Below are positions 43,090 through 54,559 of a stretch of DNA of 64,000 nt, piece after piece; positions within the stretch are counted from its first letter, which is position 1; the number at the start of each line of letters is the position of its first letter. Under the pieces are notes generated by a model. It was given only the letters and a program-made list of their open reading frames with translations, had not been told where the DNA came from and ran no database searches. The stretch is from Mesostigma viride (Eukaryota; Streptophyta; Mesostigmatophyceae; Mesostigmatales; Mesostigmataceae): positions 131,001 to 195,000 of the forward strand of contig RPFO01000389.1 of the NCBI GenBank assembly GCA_009746045.1, read 5' to 3'. A program made the position numbers and the translations under genes.

Positions 43090-45172
43090 GATGTCTTTTG
43101 TGCATTGCTCTCGTTTGCTCTACAACGAGGCTTGCAGTTTGCCCTTTCGCCCTCGCCGCTCAAATAGTCAGCGGTTCTGTTGGTTGGTAAGCTAGATCGC
43201 AAAAGGACCCTTTGCTTTGGACCTTTATCGCAAAACACCAACACCCAGTTGAGGTCGTGAAAATTTAGGGGCCCATTCTTGAGCTCTTGCTTGTTGGCTT
43301 TGTCGAGCGCCTGATTAGCGAGCTTGGGGGTCTCATATATTTGACCGCAGTCAACATTGGGGTAAGGCTTCAGGGCGTCAATCAATTGGTTAACCCCTAA
43401 ATGGGCAGAAATACTGCCGATGCATCGGCTGTAACTTCACAATTTTGCAAACCAGATGCCATCCAACCCACCCATATCCAATGGCTGTCCTTGGGGGCCA
43501 AGCATGTCCATGAGTTGCCCTTCGGGTTGGTATATCACAACCTTACATATATGCAGGTTAGGCCATGTATAACTGCCGTCAAAGTCAGGGGGGTCAAGAC
43601 GAGCGTTTTCATTTTTGGTAGAATGTGCATTTTGAATTATGTTGTAAGAGCTAGGCACCTACCACTTCAGGGATGATAAAAAATTAGTTGCTGAACAGTT
43701 TGAGCCATTGGGGTCATCATTTGGGTGGGTATACCAGCAGTTACACCCAGTACAGCCCATAGGGGTACCGTTGGTAAAAAGCAACCAAGGGGGTAGGAGT
43801 GGGCATACTACCTACTAATACCAACTAATATGGCCCCCAACCATGCCACACAATACATTTCCCTTCCACAATGATGGGGAAACATAACTGCATCATCACA
43901 CTGCCCTTACATGGCACCTATGTGCAGGTGCCACCTTGTCCATGCACGTAGGTAACGTGGTACGGATACCCTACGCAAGGCATGCATTCTAGGAGGCAGC
44001 CACCAACAAACTAGTGATTTTAAGCCTATTTCAGCTTGCCCTAGCAAGGATAAACTAGGCCTAAGCTGCTATAGCTTGCCAGGTGATGGCCAGCACACCT
44101 GGTGGCACATGCTGACAATGGGAAGCTTCTACTCACCGGTTACATGCTTGATGATGCCACAGAGACCAGCCAACTGCCTCACACTCATGCAATATGTGTG
44201 TGGGAAATGTATAACAAACATATATGGAGGTATTCAAACCCATACAGCCTCTAAAACTTATCACCATCACCCTGTGGCAGGTCAACTGACTGATGGAAGC
44301 ATCTAAGAAGGGTGTTTTAGAAAGGGGCCAGGCCAGGGTCAAGAAAGAGCATGAATAATGCAAAAAGAATGTGCTACACAAGCTAGAACGTATATATAAA
44401 CGTCAAACATCGATAGGAAAACGATGCTTAAGCTTTACCAGGCATGGATGGCGTTACCTTGGCCCAGGCGGTGGCCGCAAAATGGGGCATTTCGGCACAC
44501 CAAAGTTGTGCAGCATGGTCGCTGGATTCGGCGATTTCTGGCCACCCTTGCACGTTTACGACTACTATGTATCATAAAAAGTACAAAGAAACCAATATAT
44601 CCTTTAAAATACGCCGGAAAGGTATTGCTGTCAACGTTTCTATCGTCCGGCCTGATCGCAGTTTTTTCCAGCAAGAACGCTGCCGAAACCTATCAAATGG
44701 CATTCCCGCGAACCAAAAATTGGCCTGTATCATCTTTAGGACGTATAAAATCAATATCTTAAGTTTGGCCAGAAAATTCGAACGCAAACGTAAATGCCAT
44801 GCGTGGGCGCAAGCCGCCATGGCCAGGTCGTCGTTTTCCGGAATGCACGTTGTACGCGAAAAAGTACCCTGACCCCTTGTACTTTGACCGACCAGAACAC
44901 CTCTATAACTTTGTCAGAAGTATGCAAACCCTAGTACCATGCTGTGAGGAAAATTATAAACTTTCGATCTTCTCAGCTAAACTTTTCCTAATTCTCAATA
45001 GTTTTCGCGGCATTTGGTCCCCCGAGAAGGGGCCGACGTGTCGGCTGTAACTCAGTTTTAGGCGGAAAATCGGCAGCCAGACCATTTAGGGGTTAATCTC
45101 CGTAGTGCTCAAGGTGCTGCTCGATATTGAAACCCCACAAACACGGAATACAGCAAAGTACAAAGCATTCAT
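43090..45172 (-). CDS. Open frame split by the piggyBac-like element, unknown function
   Basis: From ATG at 45172 the minus strand reads [19 protein letters not shown] and on to the TTAA at 45093-45096. Removing the 1699-bp element with one TTAA joins GAGATTAACCAATTGATT in frame, continuing [20 protein letters not shown] and [20 protein letters not shown]. The frame then runs into the minisatellite, so the true end is unclear. The hydrophobic first residues could be a signal peptide, or the first true exon could begin at an acceptor nearby. No family recognised. Confidence 0.5.
43394..45092. mobile_element. piggyBac-like DNA transposon, TTAA target, 1.7 kb
   Basis: Ends CCCCTAAATGG inverted, flanked by TTAA at 43390-43393 and 45093-45096. 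A subterminal palindrome (CCGATGCATCGGCTGTAACTT at 43417; GCCGACGTGTCGGCTGTAACT at 45033) occurs at both ends in the same orientation. TTAA duplication and a CCC start fit piggyBac. The interior has a plus-strand exon-like frame at 44444 ([20 protein letters not shown]) and a minus-strand exon-like end at 43658-43437 ([19 protein letters not shown]), but no transposase core. Confidence 0.8.
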
Positions 45173-45656
45173 GTAAGACAATGCGGGACAAATGGGTAAC
45201 AAACTATGGGGAGAGTTATATTAATGAAAAGAGACAACGAACTTGGAAGCATGGCACGCCGAGCCCCCGAGTAAAGGTTAAACATTTAGCCACCACGCAT
45301 TGGGCTTGCCATGAACACCCCATGCAGCGATATGCTAAGGTTTTCTTGCGACCCCATGTTGTGTGTGGCTTGTTGTCAGTAATGTGCTAGTAGGAAAGGA
45401 CAAGCCACGAGGTTAAGATAAGATTACGCCCGGCATAGGGCTGCCAAACGGGCTCATCTACCATAAACGCTGCAATAATAAGCCTTCTGTAGAATAAAAA
45501 TCTATTTCCAAGATTCAATGCTATCTAACTTGCAAAACCATACCCTAAACCAAAACTAGCAGGCCATAAAGACCAATCACAGGCCAATCAACAAAACCCA
45601 AAGAACATTCAGCCAAAAGAGTTACATTATGCACTACTACAATATATAGTCAGGAG

Positions 45657-47713
45657 GTGGTCGAGTTCGTCACGGCGGTGGCTCGAGACGCACAGGTCTC
45701 GGTGCGGGCGGCCTACCTCGCGGGCGGCGCCGACCTGGGCCTCATGTCCCCGCGGCAGCTTCGCCTCTTCTTGGACGCCCAGGCCCCGCCTCCCGGCCCG
45801 GTTGCCAGTGGGGGCTTTCTCATCACCTCCCTCAGCCTGGCGCAGGCCGCCATGCTGCGTGTGGAGTTCGGGGCCCCCATCGCGGTTCAGGGCGGCCAGG
45901 CCGTCTTGGTGGACTCGGCCGGGCGCGCCCAGCCCCTAACCGCGGGGACGCCTGTTTCTGCCTTCCTCCACGACCTCCTGGAGTTGGCAGGCATCCCGCA
46001 CGAATGGCACCCCGCGGCTGACCAACCGGTCGGCATCCTCTCGCGCGCCCAGATTGCCGCTCTCCCGGGTTGCTGGGAGGCCGGCTGGGACCCGCCCCCC
46101 CCTCATGTCCGGTCCCTTCTGGAGGGGGACGACCCCGAGTCGGGCTCCTGTGCCATCTGCCTTGAGCCCTTCCGGCCGGGGGATGGCTTGTGTCGCCTGC
46201 CCGCGTGCGGCCACACATTCCATCAAGCGTGCATCGCGCGCAGCTTGCTCCACTCCGTGCCGCGCTGCCCGTTGTGCCGGGCTGTTGTGCCGCCCCCTGG
46301 GACTGCGCTTCCTCTCGGCCCGCCCCCGGTCTCGCTGGGTCCCCTGCCGGGTCCCCACCGGGCCCCGGGGCCAGCTGCCTCCCCGACCCCTCGGCCTCCG
46401 CCCCCGGCCTCGTTGCCGGGGCCTGGGGTGGTCGCGGGCGCGCTGGCGAGTCCCCCTGGGAGGGGCGCCGGCGTTCTCGATCCCCCTCCGCTGGGGGTCT
46501 CCCCGGTGGGCACTGCCTCCTCCGTGGCCCCGGCGGGCCTGCCGGGCGCTGGTCGGGTCGTGGTGCGCGCGCCTGCCGGCCCGGCTGGGGAGACGCCGCA
46601 GGCCCCACGTCCTGCCTTTGCTGGCGCCGCTCCCCGCCACTCAGCGCCCGCCGACGGCCTTCACCGGTGTGCCGTGCTGCTTCCCACGGGGTCCCCGTGT
46701 GCGGGTGTGTTCCACAACCGTAACCTCCTCTGCCAGCACCTTCGCGCTGTGCACCCCGATCTCGGCGCGGCGGATCTGCAGGCCATGAGCTGTTACCGGT
46801 GCCCGGAAGCTCACTGCCAGCGGGTGTACTCCATTCACGGGCGCGCTCAGCACGCGCGCGCCTGTGTTGCTCAACGGCCCCTCAACCGGCCAGCAGTCCC
46901 GGCCCCCTCCCCCCCTCCCGCCTCGGCTCCCACCGGCTCCCAGCCCCCGCCGCCCGACTACTCGGCCAGTTGGCGTTGGCTTGACACGGTTCCCTGGGAT
47001 GCATGCGCCATCAACCCGACGTCTACCCTGACCGACCTCCCCCACCGCGCGCGTAGCCTTTTCGCGCAATGTGCAATCGTTTCTCTCCGGCGCATGCACG
47101 CCGCTCCGGACGACCCGCTGGGCTTTAAACTGCACATGGTGACCCCCCGCCTGCTCCTCACCCCTCTCGGGCGTGGTGTGCGCGGCCTCCAGGGTGCGGT
47201 TATTGCCCGTTGCCGACGCTTTCTGCAGGGGGACTGGGAGGGGCTGTTTGGCGTGCCGCCCCCGCGCACGGCCCGGCTGTCGGGGGAGGTCAACTTCGAG
47301 CGGGTGGCCGCCGACGTCATCCGCCTCGTCCGCGAGGGGCAGCTCAGCCGGGCCATGACCCGCTTGGAAATGGCCAAGCTCGCCCCCGCCAATGCGGCTA
47401 CCCTGGCGGCCTTGGAGGCTCTTCACCCTGCGGAGCCCGGATTCCAGCTGCCCGTGCCGGACCCCCTGCCGGCCCCCCTCCGGCTGGACCGCGACTGCTT
47501 CCTGGAGGTGATGCGTGCGGTCCCGCGGGCTTCCTCTACCGGGCCGTCGGGCTGGCGCTACGAGCACTTGGAGGTCCTGGTGGGGCATGGGGGCGAGGAC
47601 ATTCTCTTTGACACCCTCATTGACCTGGCGGCTGGTCGCGTTCCTCCCGCTGCGCGCGAGTGGTTAGCGGGCGCTCGCCTCCTCGCTCTGCTCAAGGGTG
47701 TCTTGCCCCCCCC
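45657..47713 (+). CDS. LINE polyprotein, N-terminal part: RING-H2, zinc fingers, RT start
   Basis: About 686 codons to the frame break. Residues about 165-207 form a RING-H2 finger: C-x2-C, x15, C-x-H-x2-H-x2-C, x11, C-x2-C (CAICLEPF, ACGHTFHQAC, RCPLC). A proline-rich linker follows, then a C2H2 finger (C-x12-H-x4-H around 46700-46755) and a second Cys/His finger (YRCPEAHC, HARAC), as in R2 elements. The last part is the start of the RT (SSTGPSGWRYEHLEVL). A run of eight C at 47706-47713 ends the frame; nine would join it to the next part. RING fingers of this type usually recruit ubiquitin-conjugating enzymes; any such role here is inference. Confidence 0.88.
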
Positions 47714-49870
47714 GAGGGCAAGGTGCGCCCGATCGCCTGCGGTGAGGTGCTCCGCAAGCTCGTGGGCAAAGTGATCTGCCGCCAAAAGGCGCCCGAGCTC
47801 CGTGCCTTTTTCTGCCCGCCCCTCGCAGCGGGTGAGACCTCGGTGGCGGCCCAGCTGGGGGTGACGACTCCAGGCGGGGCGGATATCCTCATCCATTCGG
47901 TGCAGGCCTACCTCGAGGCCCACCCCACCCACGCTGTCGTCAAGGTCGACTGCCACAACGCGTTCAACAGTCTGTCCCGCGCCAGCATGTTTGCGGCCGT
48001 CATGGAGTCCTTCGAGGACTTGTACGCTTGGACAGCCGTGTGCTACGGCCAGCCCGGCCAACTGGTTCACATCATGGAGGACGGCACTCGCGGCGGCCTG
48101 CTGTCGCGGTCGGGCACCCAGCAAGGGGACCCCCTGGGACCCCTGTACTTTGCCGCCCCCCTCCAGGGTTGCCTCCAAGCGGTCCATGCTGCCCACCCGG
48201 CGGTCGCTATTCAGGCCTACTTGGATGATATCTACCTTCTGGGCCCTGTGCCGGACACCACCGCGGCTCTGCTGGCACTGCAGACCGCGGTGGCCGACAT
48301 CAACCTCCAGTTGACCCTTGCCAAGTGCGCGGTGTACTCGCCCCAAGGTGATTGCTCCGGCTTTCCGCCCCAGCTCTTGGGCCGGGACGAGCGCCTCCAT
48401 GGGTTGGATGTCCTCGGCGTTCCGGTTGGCGACCCCGCGTTTGTCATCGATGCTCTGCGGGCCGCCCTCGAGGCACGCACTGAGGTACTGCCCTTGATTG
48501 CGCGCCTTCATGATTCGCAGACCAAGGGTCTGCTTCTGTGGTTTTGCGCTCACCCTCGCGTCGTTCACTGGCTCCGGGGCGCTCTTCCGTCTCAGGTCCG
48601 GCTGGCCGCCGAGGGCCACGACGAACGCATCCAGTCGGCCTTGGCGCAGCTGGTCCCGGGCCCCGACCTCCCGCCACATGCTATTCGCATTGCCTCCCTG
48701 CCTGCACGGATGGGTGGCTGCGGTCTGACTCGTGCCGCCCGGCTGGCCCCAGCAGCCTTTTTGGGCTCCGTCGCTCAGTCGTGGGCGGAAAGCTGCCGGC
48801 TCCTGCCCCTTTTGGCAACGGCAGCGCCTGACCTCCTGGACCCCAGCAGCCCTTTGCCCTTCGTCACCGCCATCCAGGAGGCCTATGCTGAGATCCAGCA
48901 GGCCTGTTCTCCCGTCCGTGCCGCTCAGGCGGTACAGCGCCACCTCCCTCGCGGCACTCCCTCGGTCGCCTCCGTTCAATCTCCCGCCGCATTCCCTGCT
49001 CGCGTCATCGATAAACACCAGAAAACCTACGCGGGTATTCTGCACACGGCTGATTGGATTGCTCTTTTCGCGGACCTCAACGCCCAGGGACGTGCGTGGC
49101 TGTTCTCGCTTTCCTTGCGGAGTGTGGGCTCGGCGTACCTTCGTGCTCTTCCCATGGCCCCCCCATTCGCCTTGGCTCCCAGCCACTACTCGGTGGCGCT
49201 CCGGCACCAGCTATTTGCCCCGCAGCCTCTTGTTCCGGCCGGGCGGCCTTGTGGTAGCTGTGGGCAGCCGCTGGATCCCACGGGGACTCACTACCTTGCC
49301 TGCATGGGGGGCCAACAGAATCAGAATTGGTATTTGTATTTGCACACTGTCCTCCTGACGGTGGTGCTCGCCATGATTCGGTCGGTTTTCCCCCACGCGA
49401 ACATCCGGTCCGAGGATGCGGATGGCGCTGCCTTCTATTCCCCCAACCACCGGCCTGACATCGTGGTGCTGGACTTTGAGGGGGGTGGCCGGCATCTGCT
49501 TATTGACGTTTCGGTGGCGCGGCCCTTGGCTCTTAGCCACGTGGCTGGGGCCTCCCTCACGGCAGGTTACACGGCGGACCGGGCGGAGCGGGCCAAGCTC
49601 CTGGCCTACGGCGACGTCGGGCACCATCGTGTGGTGCCCTTTGTCCTGGAGGAGTTTGGGGCCATGGGGCCCCTGACCTCCGCCTTCTTCAAGGAGTGTT
49701 GCCGGCTCCGGGAGGACCGGCTGGACCTGGAGGGCCAGCGGGCCCCATGGTCGGCGGGGACCTGGACGTCATATTGGCGTCAGCGCTTGTCGGTGGCGCT
49801 GACTCGGGCCATGGCTGACATCATGCTCCGCCGTACGCGGGCTGATTTTGCGGTGCAGCAGGGCTATTAG
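47714..49870 (+). CDS. LINE polyprotein, C-terminal part: RT and restriction-like endonuclease
   Basis: The frame continues EGKVRPIACGEVLRKL, then RT blocks VVKVDCHNAFNSLSR (first catalytic Asp), SGTQQGDPLGPLYF and AYLDDIYLL (the catalytic YxDD). Near the C-terminus is a C-x2-C-x9-H-x3-C finger (CGSCGQP, THYLAC), then the endonuclease signature RPDIVV, x8-9, LLIDVSVARP and a conserved RAKLLAYGDV. Ends TAG at 49868-49870. Catalytic residues of both enzymes are present, so apart from the frame break and lost 5' end the copy looks recent. Confidence 0.92.
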   Translation, partial: EGKVRPIACGEVLRKLVGKVICRQKAPELRAFFCPPLAAGETSVAAQLGVTTPGGADILIHSVQAYLEAHPTHAVVKVDCHNAFNSLSRASMFAAVMESFEDLYAWTAVCYGQPGQLVHIMEDGTRGGLLSRSGTQQGDPLGPLYFAAPLQGCLQAVHAAHPAVAIQAYLDDIYLLGPVPDTTAALLALQTAVADINLQLTLAKCAVYSPQGDCSGFPPQLLGRDERLHGLDVLGVPVGDPAFVIDALRAALEARTEVLPLIARLHDSQTKGLLLWFCAHPRVVHWLRGALPSQVRLAAEGHDERIQSALAQLVPGPDLPPHAIRIASLPARMGGCGLTRAARLAPAAFLGSVAQSWAESCRLLPLLATAAPDLLDPSSPLPFVTAIQEAYAEIQQACSPVRAAQAVQRHLPRGTPSVASVQSPAAFPARVIDKHQKTYAGILHTADWIALFADLNAQGRAWLFSLSLRSVGSAYLRALPMAPPFALAPSHYSVALRHQLFAPQPLVPAGRPCGSCGQPLDPTGTHYLACMGGQQNQNWYLYLHTVLLTVVLAMIRSVFPHANIRSEDADGAAFYSPNHRPDIVVLDFEGGGRHLLIDVSVARPLALSHVAGASLTAGYTADRAERAKLLAYGDVGHHRVVPFVLEEFGAMGPLTSAFFKECCRLREDRLDLEGQRAPWSAGTWTSYWRQRLSVALTRAMADIMLRRTRADFAVQQGY

Positions 49871-50056
49871 GTTCCTCCGTTAGGCGTTTCCATTGGTCTT
49901 ATCGTAGTATAGAGCTTTGACATGGCTCTGTATATAGGTTTATAGCTGGGCGTTTGCTTTGGTTTGAGTGATTTCACTCTGCTGTAAGTAATTATATTTT
50001 TAATATATATTTGATATGGCCTTGGTGAACACCATGAAAGCTAAGGCAACTAAGAG

Positions 50057-50253
50057 ACTGTGCTGGATAAACGACGCAAATCAGAAAAAGGTCGTTCAAT
50101 GTATTGATGACATGTAGAGTAAAAACAACACGCGCATACCCAGGCGTACCTTTTCTTGGAGCGTACAGCATCCGCGCACCCCGTGCAGTATAAATGCGAG
50201 CCAACGAATTGAAGTGGTTCACGGCCGGCCACAAGTGGATTGTCCGGATGGGT
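50057..50253 (-). CDS. Zinc-finger gene, downstream exons (interrupted by TE-A copy 2)
   Basis: 50253-50150 continues in frame from 62143-62316 once TE-A copy 2 and one GT are removed. It reads HPDNPLVAGREPLQFVGSHL and YCTGCADAVRSKK, a C-x2-C pattern like BED/C2HC fingers of transposase-derived proteins, and ends at a good donor (AAAAG/GTACGC). A possible next exon starts at 50057 (SLLVALAFMVF) and stops near 49998, at the LINE boundary. Confidence 0.5.
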
Positions 50254-50560
50254 CACTATACTTTTCGTCCGAGGGTGGTAAAAAGCATCCGAGGCGTAAA
50301 TTACGAGGTGGTAATTTACCGTCAAGAATACTCTTACAGTTTAGATACTACGTCGTAATCTGTCTCGTAAGTTACGAATTAGATCCGAGATGAGATCCGA
50401 CGAGTAATTTACCAGGTAGTAATTTACGAGGTAGTAATTTACGAGGTAGTAATGTACGAGGTAGTAATGTACGAGGTAGTAATGTACGAGGTAGTAATTT
50501 ACGAGGTAGTAAGGTACGAGGTAGTAATTTGCGAGGTAGTAATCTACGAGTTGGTAATTT
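50254..50560. repeat. TE-A copy 2 left end: TIR and subterminal repeats
   Basis: TIR 50254-50310 with variants GGGTGGTAAAAAGCATCC, shared with this copy's other end. About 100 bp behind it (50315-50410) differs strongly from copy 1, then GAGGTAGTAATTTAC repeats run to 50560. Confidence 0.9.
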
Positions 50561-52872
50561 ACGATCCCGGTACTCGGTCCCGTAGGTTACGACGTCGTAT
50601 GCTTCTCGCGTACACTACCGGTACTACAATCATGTCGCTATGTCGTTCTGAATTGCAGTACGCATGTCACTTATCAGAATTTCACTTTGATTTCACTTAT
50701 AATTTCGGTCAACCTAACCCCTAACACCCATTTACCCGGGGGAAAAAAATGAATGGCATTTGCAGCAAGGCTCATGCAAGACGAGTTCCTATTTCATAAA
50801 AAATTTCATTATTAAATGCAGGATTACATGTCATGCACAAAAATCCAACGCCTTCACAGAAAATAGCATATCAAGTCTTCTGACGACAATATCAAGTCAA
50901 TATCAAATTCGTGGCTTCTCTTCGTGGCTTGAAATACTGTTTCCATGCGGTGCTTAGGACAGCTCCGGGGATGTCGGCACCGCACAGAAGCTCCATCCGG
51001 GAGCAAGTGCGCCGGGGGAAGATGTTGTACATCCAGAGCTCGATATGTGCGGGAAGCCGTCGTGTTGGAAACCGAGGTGTCTGCACATAATTCCGCGCGC
51101 AGGCAGCTTGTGCCTTTACGGGGGAAGACCTGCGACACAAAAACCGTGTCCGGACAATGCAATACGGAGAAATGGCAACGGCAGATGGAGTCGGCTAAGG
51201 CCGCTTGTAAGGAAAGTGATTTTTAATGCACGAATAAATGTATAATGCATGCTACATCGCCATCGCTTGGGCGGTGAAAAGACAAGGACCAACCACATGC
51301 CCCCACCTACCCTTCGTGCATCCCGCCCTTGACGAGGCACAACCATGTGCCCCCACCTACCCTTTGTGCGTCCCTCCCTTGACAAGAAACAAGCACGTGC
51401 ACCTATCTAACCTTTGTGCATCCCTTCCTTGGCAAGGAACAAGCACACCCACCCACCTACTCCACATGCATCCCTCCCTTGACAAGGAACAAGCACGATC
51501 ACCCAGCTACCCACTAGCACGGCAGCAAGGCAGACCTTACAATGGCAAGTGATGTTTATCGGTAGAAACTGTTAGACAACTAGCAAACGAGCCAGCCGGT
51601 GAAGAGCAAGGCACGCATGCAAGGAATTTGTCGTTGCCTATGACTACGCTTGTGTTTGTCACTGCAGTTGAAATCTGCATTTGCATCAGCAGGCCCGATC
51701 GAACCCCATGTCGCCACCCGCATTTCCACTTATACTTCACGGCCCCTTATTCTTCTCTTGTGCCTGCCTTTGCCCTAACTGTTACCCTAGCATCTGCCCT
51801 TGCCCCTATCCTTTGATCCCCAGTGTTTGCCGTTGCCCTCATCCTTTCCCTAGTGCCTGCCCTTGTCTTCATCTTTTCCCTTGTGCCTGCCCTTGCCCTT
51901 GTCCGTTCCCTCGTGCTTGACTTGTCCTAATCTCTTTCCCTTGCGCCTGCCCTTGCCCTTATCCGCTTCCCTTGTGCCTGCCCCTGCCCTTGCCCTTGTC
52001 ATTTCCCTTGAGCCTGCCCTTTTGGCAAGCACAAGTGCCTTTGTCCTTTCCTTGGCCTTGTGCTTGCTCTTCCAGTTTCCCTTTCCTTTGCTCGTGCGGT
52101 TGCCTTTGCTCTTACCCGGGTGCTTGCCCTTGCCGTTTGCAAGCTGCATTATTGTCTTAGCAAGCTAGCAAGTGCAAACTGGCACTGAGCCAGAAATGCA
52201 AGCAAAGCAGCCAGTGTAAATAAGGATGGACGGGAACAGTAGAAAGCTAGGGGTGGCAACGGTGCTAGAGCTCATGGCAACAAGGTGGTCCCATTCTTGC
52301 TGCATTGGGTGCGTTGCGTGGGTGGGATATTGCGAGAGGGGGACATTCTTGCCTTGGTTGTGTTTTCACATGCACCCGGTGCTTGAATTTATGCGTGCAA
52401 GGGTGGCTGGTATCCCAACCAACAGCCTAAGAGGAAAAAGAGTGCTTAGAAAGCAAGAATGACTTAATGTTGGTAATAGCAGTGGCGGCGGCAGCAAAAA
52501 CTGTTGTTATAGATGCAAGCTACAACACTGCGGATGGTTTCTCACACTAATGTGGATAATGATAATGCATGCCACTTAACGGGACCATATAAACCACAAC
52601 AAGAATAAATCGTGAGAGCAAAAGAAAGGGGAGTACAAAATGGCCGGCTTACCTAGCTACAGCAAAAAAATTGCATGAAAAACAAGATAACTCACCTTTG
52701 TCGCAGCAGTGACCATATCAGACAGCTCACAAAAACTTGTTGATCCTTGAAACTTCCTGCTTGAAGGCAGCCACCAACGGTCTGGAGTTTTCACCCCAGT
52801 CCTTCTCAACAGCCAAGGAAAAGGGAAAGAGAGAGGAGGGGTGCGGGAGGGACAAGAGAGCGGGTGGTGGGA

Positions 52873-52874
<2 letters not shown>

Positions 52875-52955
<81 letters not shown>
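52875..52955. repeat. GA array of TE-A copy 2
   Basis: About 81 bp, compared with about 190 bp in copy 1. Confidence 0.95.
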
Positions 52956-52958
<3 letters not shown>

Positions 52959-53944
52959 GAGAAGTGCGGGTGGGGGTGGGAGAGGTGGGATGGAAGATTC
53001 ACTACGTTAGCAGGCGACTAAACTGCTACAATGACACAAAACCACGGAGCTAGGCCCTTCACTCCATCAGATCAGAGTGAAAACCCATGTTGAAACTGGG
53101 ACAAATGCCATTAGAATGTTACTATGACCGTGGCTAGTAAACGTGAATTGACACCCAGGTTGTGACTTCAACGATTGGAGGCAACCTTGCCAAGTCTCCC
53201 AAATGCAGTCGGCTAGACAAGCTTCACAAAAAACGCAGCAAACATGTTAACGTTGCTAATATTCCAACGACGCGCATCCGCAGTCCGGCTGCCAATGAAG
53301 TCTTCTTGGTCGCCAGCTGTGCACAGAGGAGTAACCGCTAGAGACGCCAATTTGCGAACAACTCATTACAATTACAAAGCGCAGGAAGCAGATGGCTATG
53401 CATCAACAATTACTTCCGCTCGCCCTCGTATTTAGCCAGGTCTATCTGCCCAAACTGGGTAAATGTTTTGCGATCGGTGAAATTGGCACTCTAGTGACTT
53501 ACTTTCCCAGAAAGTGTCCATTCACACGACAACCGACTCACGCTCACACGTCGTGAGGAGTTGCCGATAGGATAAAGAAGCCGAACGATGAATTGCTGTA
53601 CATAAATGCCACGCTAACGGCGTCGTGAACTGACTTCTTGCAATCACGATTAAAGTGCCCGGCCCAACAACAAATTGGCGACACACGACCCCGCAACTGG
53701 AAAAGAATTCTGGCCACATTGATATACATCGGGTTGATAAAGTAAAACCTCGCATTCGGTTCTGGCTAGCCTCAAACGCATGCGCCTTGAAACCTTTATC
53801 CTCCTGGCGGCCACAGTTTCTCGGTTCTCTTGTTCCGTTGGTCGTGCCGCTAGCGTGCCAGCCGCTCCAGTCCCTAAAATTCAAATTCGTGTTGTTCGAG
53901 AAAACGTTGTCGGGTCGGCGACGGCACGATGCCGGGCCGGGCTG

Positions 53945-54475
53945 CATGGAGGGTGGTGGTACACAAATACCGTACAGGTGGTACACAACTGCAGCCAGGA
54001 CAACAGCCGGGCGCTGCGTACCTGCCGTGGGAAGGAGGGGGGTGGTACACAAATACCGTACAGGTGGTACACAACTGCAGCCAGGACAACAGCCGGGCGC
54101 TGCGTACCTGCCGTGGGAAGGAGGGGGGTGGTACACAAATACCGTACAGGTGGTACACAACTGCAGCCAGGACAACAGCGAGTCGCTGCGTACCTGCCGT
54201 GGGAAGGAGGGGGGTGGTACACAAATACCGTACAGGTGGTACACAACTGCAGCCAGGACAACAGCCGGGCGCTGCGTACCTGCCGTGGGAAGGAGGGGGG
54301 TGGTACACAAATACCGTACAGGTGGTACACAACTGCAGCCAGGACAACAGCGGGTCGCTGCGTACCTGCCGTGGGAAGGAGGGGGGTGGTACACAAATAC
54401 CGTACAGGTGGTACACAACTGCCGCCAGTACAACAGCGGGTCCTGCCGTGGGAAGGAGGGTGGTGATACACAACT
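53945..54475. repeat. 87-bp minisatellite of TE-A copy 2, six copies
   Basis: Same unit as 25650-26010, two units longer. Confidence 0.9.
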
Positions 54476-54559
54476 ACGGTATAACGGCCTATAGTACAGC
54501 CCGATGTAATTCCCGAGGGCCCACCTCTTAATCCCTACATGTAAAGACCGACGGGCATA

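Larger units (their letters stand above)
45650..49990 (+). mobile_element. 5'-truncated LINE with RING-H2, RT and restriction-like endonuclease
   Basis: GC content jumps at about 45650 and drops after 49990, marking the insert. The frame is already open at the left edge without an ATG, so the 5' end is lost. After the stop at 49868-49870 is a 120-bp 3' UTR ending in an AT-rich stretch; no poly(A) and no certain target duplication. Domain order places it in the R2-like superclade of LINEs that carry a C-terminal restriction-like endonuclease. Confidence 0.9.

Noticed and set aside
43394-45092. Telomere-related sequence because of CCCCTAAA
   Set aside because: The motif is present once at each end as an inverted repeat flanked by TTAA, which defines a transposon, not a telomere array.
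45832-49207. Large minus-strand frames opposite the LINE, up to 549 residues
   Set aside because: GC-rich antisense shadow of a plus-strand gene with clear RING, RT and endonuclease motifs.
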